Assembly: GCA_002449635.1 (NCBI GenBank)
Contig: DJXF01000089.1
Coordinates: 1 to 14,504 of the forward strand
Origin: Clostridiales bacterium UBA7011
GTDB taxonomy: Bacteria; Bacillota; Clostridia; Oscillospirales; Butyricicoccaceae
Length of the DNA: 14,504 nucleotides
Reading direction: 5' to 3'
How positions within the stretch are numbered: the first letter of the stretch is position 1; the number at the start of each line of letters is the position of its first letter. The position numbers and the translations under genes were made by a program. Below the pieces are notes generated by a model that saw only the letters and a program-made list of their open reading frames with translations, ran no database searches and had not been told where the DNA came from. Positions 9,238 to 14,504 of the stretch are shown piece after piece.

Positions 9238-9957
9238 ATGTTAAGTTCAAGGGATATACGGGAATATTCCATAGAAAAGGCCGTTTTTGGCGGCTATGAT
9301 GCCAAAAGCGTGGATTCCCTGCTCGATCAGGCGGCCGACGACATGGAGGCGCTGGAGAAGGAGAATGCCGAGCTGCGCGCAAAATTAAAGGTTCTCGTCG
9401 ACAAGGTGGAGGAGTACCGCAGGGTTGAAAGCGGGATCCGGCAGGCACTGACCACGGCGCAGAATGTGGCGGAGCAGACCACAAAAAAAGCAAAAGAAGA
9501 ATCCGAACAGACCCTCAGCACCGCCCGTCAGCAGGCGGAGAAGATGAAGGCGGATGCCTCCGCGCAGTGTGAAGCGCTCATTCGGCAGTATCAGATTCAG
9601 GCTTCGCAGGAACAGGCGCGTCTGCGTCTGGCGCAGCACGAATGTGCGGCATTTATCAATAAAATGACGCAGATGTTCCGCGAGGAGAGCGAACGGATTG
9701 CCGAGATTCCGCAGCAGGTGGGTTTGGAGTTTGCCTCGATTTCGGGGCAGACGGTTCGCAGTGAGACACTGGAGAGCCATGTAGAAGGGCTGAGCGAGCC
9801 CGAGCCGGTGCCCGAGCAGCACACGTCCGGAACGGAGATTCCGGATGATATTTTGAAAATTTTTGCCGACGCCTCCCATGCCTCCCGCAAAAACGGCATG
9901 GAACAGACCAAATTTACGGTAGAGGTGAGCGGTTCCTCCGACCAGTCGGAGGAATGA
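9238..9957 (+). CDS. divIVA: DivIVA-domain cell division/polarity protein
   Basis: DivIVA proteins bind curved membrane at septa and poles and recruit division, sporulation or wall-growth partners. The 239-residue product has the conserved N-terminal membrane-binding region (IREYSIEKAVFGGYDAKSVD, residues 7-26). A long coiled coil follows (about 32-165, with heptads such as MEALEKENAELRAKLKVLVD). The tail of about 70 residues (roughly 170-239) is acidic and low in order, with SEPEPVPEQ. F17, the residue that inserts into the membrane in B. subtilis, is kept, but the neighbouring R18 is G here. It follows yggT after a structured spacer and precedes ileS by 98 bases, matching the Bacillus order apart from the missing ylmH. 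Confidence 0.92.
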   Translation: MLSSRDIREYSIEKAVFGGYDAKSVDSLLDQAADDMEALEKENAELRAKLKVLVDKVEEYRRVESGIRQALTTAQNVAEQTTKKAKEESEQTLSTARQQAEKMKADASAQCEALIRQYQIQASQEQARLRLAQHECAAFINKMTQMFREESERIAEIPQQVGLEFASISGQTVRSETLESHVEGLSEPEPVPEQHTSGTEIPDDILKIFADASHASRKNGMEQTKFTVEVSGSSDQSEE

Positions 9958-9968
9958 CCATCGACGAT

Positions 9969-10031
9969 AAACAGCTCCGGCTGTTTGCGATATAGATTTC
10001 CGCCCGACGGCGGACTGGCGCATGTGCGCCG
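9969..10031 (+). other. Three small hairpins in the ileS leader
   Basis: Three adjacent inverted repeats, each with a 4-base loop, fill most of the divIVA-ileS spacer. They are AAACAGC/GCTGTTT (9969-9986), TCCGCC/GGCGGA (9999-10014) and GGCGC/GCGCC (10017-10030, with a possible extra wobble pair). They end just before the purine-rich ileS ribosome site. None has a U tract typical of a terminator. A weak TAAACA-17-TATAGA pair (9968-9996) might be a promoter for ileS, with the last two hairpins in its leader. No T-box consensus is visible. Confidence 0.45.
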
Positions 10032-10055
10032 AAAGCAAGAAAGGAGAACGGTTTC

Positions 10056-12842
10056 ATGCCGCAGGACTACAACAAGACAATCCATCTTCCCAAGACAGAT
10101 TTCCCGATGCGCGCGGGTCTGCCCAAGCGCGAGCCGGAGTTTTTGGCGAAGTGGGAAGAGGATCACATCTATGATACATTGATGAAGAAAAACGAGGGCA
10201 AGCCGCTGTTTATTCTGCACGACGGCCCTCCGTATGCCAACGGCAATCTGCATCTTGGTCATGCCCTCAACAAAATCCTCAAGGATTTTATCATTCGCTA
10301 CAAAAACATGACCGGCTACAAGGCGCCGTATGTGCCGGGCTGGGATACCCACGGTCTGCCGATCGAGCGTCAGGCGATTGCCGCATTCGGTTTGGACCGC
10401 AATAAGGTCAGCAACAAGGAGTTCTGCGACAAGTGCAAGGAATTTGCACTGGAGCATGTCGATACCCAGCGCACACAGTTCAAGCGCCTGGGCGTGATCG
10501 GCGACTGGGATCATCCTTATCTGACCCTGACCAACGATTTCGTCGCAAAGCAGATCGAAGTGTTCGGCGAAATGGCGAAGAAGGGATATATTTACAAGGG
10601 CCTGAAGCCGGTTTACTGGTGCCCGCACGACGAGACCGCGCTGGCAGAGGCGGAGATTGAGTACCGCGATTCCACCTGCGATTCCATTTACGTCAAGTTC
10701 GCGGTAAACGATGACAAGGGCAAGATCAGCGCACTGCTGGGCAGCAAGGAAAACGTCTACTTTGTCATTTGGACGACCACCACATGGACGCTGCCGGGCA
10801 ACCTCGCAATTTCTGTCAATCCGTATTTTGAATATTCGTTTGTCAAGGTTCCGAACGGTGAAATCTACATCATGGCGACCGATCTGATCGGTGCGGTTGC
10901 TTCCGCTGCGGGCATCGAATCGTACGAAATTGTCGGCACGATGCAGGGCTCTGAGCTGGAGTACATGACCGCACAGCATCCGCTGATGGACCGCGATTCC
11001 CTGATTATCGTCGGTGAGCACGTCACGCTGGATGCCGGTACCGGCTGCGTACACACCGCACCGGGCTTCGGCGCGGACGACTTTATCGTCTGCCAGAAAT
11101 ATCCGGAAATCCCGATGATCGTTCCGGTCGACAGCAAGGGCTATGCGACCGAGGATGCGGGCAAATACGCCGGCATGTACTATGATGACACCAATGCCGT
11201 CATTCTGGAAGATCTGAAGGCGAACAATGATCTGCTTGCGATTGAGACGATTGAGCACTCCTATCCGCACTGCTGGAGATGCAAGCACCCGATTATCTTC
11301 CGCGCGACCGAGCAGTGGTTCTGCTCCGTCGATGCCATGAAGGACGACGCCGTAGCGGCCTGCCATGATATCCGCTGGATTCCGGCATGGGGCGAGGACC
11401 GCATGACCTCGATGATTCAGGAGCGTTCCGACTGGTGCATTTCCCGTCAGCGCATCTGGGGTGTCCCGATCCCGATTTTCTTCTGCAAAAAGTGCGGCAA
11501 GCCGCTGGTCAATGAGAGAACCATTTCTGTCGTGGCAGACCTGTTCCGCAAGCACGGCACAAGCGCTTGGTATGAAATGGATGCCAATGAGATTCTGCCG
11601 GATGACATCAAGTGCGAATGCGGCTGCGCCGACTTCGACAAGGAAACCGACACGATGGATGTCTGGTTTGATTCCGGCTCCAGCCACGCCGCTGTCATGG
11701 ATGAGCGCGACGATCTGACCTATCCGGCGGACATTTATCTGGAAGGCAACGATCAGTATCGCGGCTGGTTCCAGTCCTCCATGCTGACTGCCATTGCGAC
11801 CAAGGGCACGGCGCCGTACAAGACGGTTATCACCCACGGCATGATTGTCGATGAGGAGCGCCAGAAGTTCTCCAAATCGAAGGGAAATGGCATGAGTCCG
11901 CAGGAAATCACCAAGAAATACGGCGCGGATCTGCTGCGTCTGTGGGTTTCCTCTGCCGATTACCGCGTCGACATGAAGATTTCCGAGAAGATGTTCAAGC
12001 AGCTGTCGCAGAATTATCTCAAGATCCGCAACACGGCCCGCTATATCATGGGCAACCTCGACGGCTTCTCGGTCGATCAGATGGTGCCGTATGAGCAGAT
12101 GACAGAGCTGGACAAGTGGGCACTGATGAAGTGCAACGAGCTGGTTGGCCGCGTTCGCGCTGCATACGACAGCTATGAATTCCACGCGGTCACCCATGCG
12201 ATTCACAATTTCTGTGTCGTTGATATGTCTAATTTCTATCTGGATGTCATCAAGGATCGCCTGTACTGCGACGACGGCCAGCTCCGTCTGTCCGCACAGA
12301 CTGCTATTTACCGCATTCTCGATGCACTGGTTCGCATGATTTCGCCGATTCTCTGCTTCACCGCCGATGAAATCTGGCATGCGATGCCGCACGCCGAGGG
12401 CGACGATCTGGAAAATATTCTGTTCAATACGATGCCGTCCTATGACGAGGCGCTTGCCTTTGACGAGGCTGAGATGCTCAAGTGGGACAAGATCATCTCC
12501 GTTCGTGAGGATGTCAACAAGGCTCTGGAGCAGGCGCGCGGCGCGAAGCTGATCGGCAAGCCGCTGGAGGCAAAGGTTGTCATTACCGCATCCGAGGCCG
12601 GCAGACAGTTCCTGGAGGGCTGCGGTCAGGATCTCGCAAAGCTGTGCATTGTTTCCGCTGTCACCGTACAGAGCGGTGAGGGCGAAGGCGACGCGTATGA
12701 GGCGCTGGGCGGTATCCGGATTGCTGTCAGCCGCATGGAGGGCGAGAAGTGCGCCCGCTGCTGGATCTATGATCCGACCGTCGGCGAGAATGCAGAGCAT
12801 CCGTGCCTGTGTGCCCGCTGCGCAGCAGTTCTCGGCAAGTAA
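10056..12842 (+). CDS. ileS: Isoleucyl-tRNA synthetase
   Basis: IleRS charges tRNA-Ile and edits misactivated valine. The 928-residue class I synthetase is full length (B. subtilis 921, E. coli 938). The HIGH motif is H66-L-G-H69 in NGNLHLGHALNK, and GWDTHGLPIE follows. The editing domain carries WTTTTWTLPGN and HTAPGFGADDF. The KMSKS motif is K604-F-S-K-S608. A C-terminal zinc knuckle uses C899, C902, C919 and C922 (C917 is also there). A second cysteine cluster, C477/C480 with C520/C522/C524, lies in the catalytic half and may bind another zinc. This layout is the ordinary bacterial, mupirocin-sensitive type. AAGGAGA (10041-10047) is the ribosome site. No codon from the start to base 12800 is TTA, CTA or TCA, a strong bias that fits high expression. 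Confidence 0.98.
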   Translation: MPQDYNKTIHLPKTDFPMRAGLPKREPEFLAKWEEDHIYDTLMKKNEGKPLFILHDGPPYANGNLHLGHALNKILKDFIIRYKNMTGYKAPYVPGWDTHGLPIERQAIAAFGLDRNKVSNKEFCDKCKEFALEHVDTQRTQFKRLGVIGDWDHPYLTLTNDFVAKQIEVFGEMAKKGYIYKGLKPVYWCPHDETALAEAEIEYRDSTCDSIYVKFAVNDDKGKISALLGSKENVYFVIWTTTTWTLPGNLAISVNPYFEYSFVKVPNGEIYIMATDLIGAVASAAGIESYEIVGTMQGSELEYMTAQHPLMDRDSLIIVGEHVTLDAGTGCVHTAPGFGADDFIVCQKYPEIPMIVPVDSKGYATEDAGKYAGMYYDDTNAVILEDLKANNDLLAIETIEHSYPHCWRCKHPIIFRATEQWFCSVDAMKDDAVAACHDIRWIPAWGEDRMTSMIQERSDWCISRQRIWGVPIPIFFCKKCGKPLVNERTISVVADLFRKHGTSAWYEMDANEILPDDIKCECGCADFDKETDTMDVWFDSGSSHAAVMDERDDLTYPADIYLEGNDQYRGWFQSSMLTAIATKGTAPYKTVITHGMIVDEERQKFSKSKGNGMSPQEITKKYGADLLRLWVSSADYRVDMKISEKMFKQLSQNYLKIRNTARYIMGNLDGFSVDQMVPYEQMTELDKWALMKCNELVGRVRAAYDSYEFHAVTHAIHNFCVVDMSNFYLDVIKDRLYCDDGQLRLSAQTAIYRILDALVRMISPILCFTADEIWHAMPHAEGDDLENILFNTMPSYDEALAFDEAEMLKWDKIISVREDVNKALEQARGAKLIGKPLEAKVVITASEAGRQFLEGCGQDLAKLCIVSAVTVQSGEGEGDAYEALGGIRIAVSRMEGEKCARCWIYDPTVGENAEHPCLCARCAAVLGK

Positions 12843-12861
12843 AAAAATACGAAAAACTGTC

Positions 12862-12895
12862 CGAGGCAGGGGATGCGTCCTCTGCCTCGTTCTTT
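12862..12895 (+). terminator. Intrinsic terminator after ileS
   Basis: A 12-pair stem (12862-12873 with 12878-12889, one G-U wobble) closes a TGCG loop and is followed by TTCTTT. A-rich sequence lies upstream (12841-12856), so it could also act in reverse. The tail ends only 3 bases before the lspA ribosome site AAGGAGA (12899-12905). Without a promoter in between, lspA must depend on read-through or regulated termination. Confidence 0.85.
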
Positions 12896-12912
12896 AGGAA
12901 GGAGAATGTCTG

Positions 12913-13386
12913 ATGCCTCTGATTATGGCATTGCTGGCTGTGGCCGCGATGGTTTTAGTCGATCAGGCGGTCAAATACTGGGCAGTGACAGCGCTCGCAC
13001 CGGTTGGCAGCATTCCGCTGATTCCGGATATTCTGCAGCTGACCTATGTGGAAAACCGCGGCGCTGCATTCGGCATTTTGGAAAATCATATCTGGCTGTT
13101 CGTTCTGCTCGTTCCGGTTGTCGTGGGCGCGATTGCGTATGCCCTCAAAAAGAATCTGGTGCAGAATGCCTGGGGACGCGTCAGCCTTCTGGTCATTTGC
13201 GCCGGTGCAATCGGAAACGGCATCGACCGTGTGACGCACCGCTATGTGGTCGATATGATTGAGGTTCTGTTCGTTCGCTATCCGGTGTTCAATATTGCAG
13301 ATATCTATGTTGTTGTCGGCGTGGTGCTGTTTGCGGTTTACTACCTGTTTCAGCACAAGGATAACGTGAAAACGGAGGACAAATGA
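12913..13386 (+). CDS. lspA: Lipoprotein signal peptidase (signal peptidase II)
   Basis: LspA is an aspartic protease of the membrane that removes signal peptides from lipoproteins after diacylglyceryl attachment. The 157-residue product has four hydrophobic segments and the family motifs VDQAVKYW (D17-K21), ENRGAAFG (47-54), CAGAIGNGIDR (96-106), RYVVDMI and FNIADIYV. The catalytic pair is D114 (VVDM) and D130 (NIAD), matching D124 and D143 of the Pseudomonas enzyme. The length is typical. The start after AAGGAGA (12899-12905) is better than an out-of-frame ATG at 12906. The stop overlaps the rluD start in ATGA. The order ileS-lspA-rluD is common in Gram-positive bacteria. Confidence 0.97.
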   Translation: MPLIMALLAVAAMVLVDQAVKYWAVTALAPVGSIPLIPDILQLTYVENRGAAFGILENHIWLFVLLVPVVVGAIAYALKKNLVQNAWGRVSLLVICAGAIGNGIDRVTHRYVVDMIEVLFVRYPVFNIADIYVVVGVVLFAVYYLFQHKDNVKTEDK

Positions 13387-14306
13387 GACGAATCGTCGAG
13401 GTGAGCGAGACAGACGCGGGAAAGCGTCTGGATAAGCTGCTCAGCGAACAGCTGCCGGAGCTGACCCGTTCCGCCGTACAGCATCTGATGCAGGACGGCT
13501 GTGTGACGCTGTCCGGTGCTCCGCTCAAGAAAAACGCAAAGGCGGTATGCGGCGATGTCATCTGGGTGGAGCTGCCCGAGCCGAAGGAAGTGGAGCTGAC
13601 CGCCGAAAACATTCCGCTGGATATTGTCTACGAGGACGATGACATCATTGTCGTCAACAAGCCGCGCGGCATGGTGGTCCATCCTGCGCCGGGCAACTGG
13701 AACGGCACGCTGGTCAATGCGCTGATGTACCACTGCGGAGACAGCCTGTCGGGCATCAACGGAGAAATTCGTCCGGGCATCGTACACCGCATCGACAAGG
13801 ATACAAGCGGACTGCTGGTGGTCGCAAAAAATGACCGTGCCCATCAGTCGCTTGCGGCACAGATCAAGGAGCATTCCGCGGCGCGGCGGTATTATGCCGT
13901 TGTCATCGGAACACCGCGCGAGCCGAAGGGGACGATTTCCGCGCCGATTGGCCGCCATCGCATCGACCGTAAGAAAATGGCGGTAACGGCAGACGGACGT
14001 CCGGCGGTCACACATTATGAGGTGCTTGAGCAGTTTCAGGGCTACAGCTTCCTGACCTTTCTGCTTGAGACCGGGCGCACACATCAGATTCGCGTTCACA
14101 TGGCACACATCGGACATCCGATTCTCGGCGATCCGCTCTATGGTCCGGCAAAGGACAGGTGGAAGCTCGGCGGACAGTGCCTGCATGCGGGTCAGCTGCA
14201 GCTGACCCATCCGGCAACCGGCGAACGCATGACCTTTGATGCGCCGTTACCGGCGTATTTCACCGATGTATTACAGAAATTGAGGTGTCAATATGGGGAA
14301 ATTTGA
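13383..14306 (+). CDS. rluD: Ribosomal large-subunit pseudouridine synthase, RluD family
   Basis: This family turns specific uridines of 23S rRNA into pseudouridine. The 307-residue product has an N-terminal S4 RNA-binding domain (about 8-70, GKRLDKLLSEQLPELTRSAVQ). The RluA-type catalytic domain carries VNKPRGMVVHPA, the active-site HRIDKDTSGLL with D138, TGRTHQIRVHMA and HPILGDPLYG. The length and the S4 domain fit RluD rather than RluA; the exact uridine targets cannot be told from sequence. GGAGGA (13374-13379) lies only 3 bases before the ATG, and the start overlaps the lspA stop by 4 bases, so translation is probably coupled. The 3' end overlaps the next gene by 14 bases. The Bacillus counterpart at this spot is ylyB. 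Confidence 0.95.
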   Translation: MRRIVEVSETDAGKRLDKLLSEQLPELTRSAVQHLMQDGCVTLSGAPLKKNAKAVCGDVIWVELPEPKEVELTAENIPLDIVYEDDDIIVVNKPRGMVVHPAPGNWNGTLVNALMYHCGDSLSGINGEIRPGIVHRIDKDTSGLLVVAKNDRAHQSLAAQIKEHSAARRYYAVVIGTPREPKGTISAPIGRHRIDRKKMAVTADGRPAVTHYEVLEQFQGYSFLTFLLETGRTHQIRVHMAHIGHPILGDPLYGPAKDRWKLGGQCLHAGQLQLTHPATGERMTFDAPLPAYFTDVLQKLRCQYGEI

Positions 14307-14504
14307 CGGAATTCTGCTGGCGAGCGATATGGACGGCACGCTGCTCGATGATAACCGCACGATCGGACGGGAAACGATTGCCGCGCTCGAATATTTTACG
14401 GAAAATGGCGGCTATTTTTCCCTTGCAACCGGAAGAACCCGTCCGGCAACGGCGGCATACCGCAGGCTTCTTCCGTGCAACGCCCCGGGGGTTTACCTCA
14501 ACGG
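14293..14504 (+). CDS. Cof-type HAD-IIB family phosphatase, 5' part only
   Basis: Only the first 70 residues are present; the gene runs off the window. HAD motif I is D12-M-D14-G-T in LASDMDGTLLDDN, with D12 as the expected nucleophile and D14 as the acid/base. Motif II follows as SLATGRT, a typical Cof signature. These enzymes remove phosphate from sugar phosphates, nucleotides or cofactors; the substrate cannot be predicted here. The ATG lies inside the end of rluD (14-base overlap), with GAGGTG at 14282-14287 as the ribosome site, so it is part of the lspA-rluD unit. In Bacillus the next gene is pyrR, so this neighbour differs. Confidence 0.9.
   Translation, partial: MGKFDGILLASDMDGTLLDDNRTIGRETIAALEYFTENGGYFSLATGRTRPATAAYRRLLPCNAPGVYLN

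Noticed and set aside
9958..10055. T-box riboswitch before ileS
   Set aside because: The spacer is too short, and no AGGGTGGNACCGCG-like antiterminator sequence is visible.
9597..12800. Open frame of 1067 codons on the - strand opposite ileS
   Set aside because: It is read in register with the ileS codons and exists because ileS avoids TTA, CTA and TCA. It has no ribosome site, no recognisable domain and an arginine/leucine/isoleucine-rich composition typical of an antisense shadow.

Overview
The window looks like a core chromosomal segment from a moderately GC-rich member of the Clostridia, probably in or near the Oscillospiraceae/Ruminococcaceae. This is inferred from gene order, strong AGGAGG-type ribosome sites, a MutL with endonuclease motifs, and the combination of Hfq, SepF, YggT and DivIVA. 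No rRNA gene or species marker is present, so the placement is approximate. All thirteen genes read on the + strand, and the longest gap between genes is about 100 bases. I see no tRNA or rRNA, CRISPR, phage, insertion sequence or defence system.

Region 1 (1-6282) holds tRNA modification, mismatch repair and RNA chaperone genes. They are the 3' end of miaB, then mutS, mutL, miaA and hfq. miaB/mutS overlap by 8 bases and mutL/miaA by 4. MiaA adds the isopentenyl group to A37 of certain tRNAs and MiaB methylthiolates the product, so the two steps of one modification pathway flank the mismatch repair pair.

Region 2 (6312-9957) is a cell-division and envelope block: a HlyD-like single-pass adaptor protein, yggS (ylmE), sepF (ylmF), yggT (ylmG) and divIVA. 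It resembles the Bacillus ylm-divIVA cluster, but ylmD is replaced by the HlyD-like gene and ylmH is absent. A consensus-like promoter lies inside the 3' end of yggS, in a sharply AT-rich patch, and could give sepF its own transcription start. Two hairpins fill the space between yggT and divIVA.

Region 3 (9958-14504) holds ileS, lspA, rluD and the start of a Cof-type HAD phosphatase. ileS has three small hairpins before it but no recognisable T-box. A strong intrinsic terminator follows ileS and ends four bases or fewer before the lspA ribosome site. lspA/rluD overlap by 4 bases and rluD/HAD by 14, so these three are probably one transcription unit.

Most of the window is well-known housekeeping content. 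I found no convincing new multi-gene system. The items most worth a second look are the promoter inside yggS, the HlyD-like protein without a partner transporter, and the structured spacers before divIVA, ileS and lspA.
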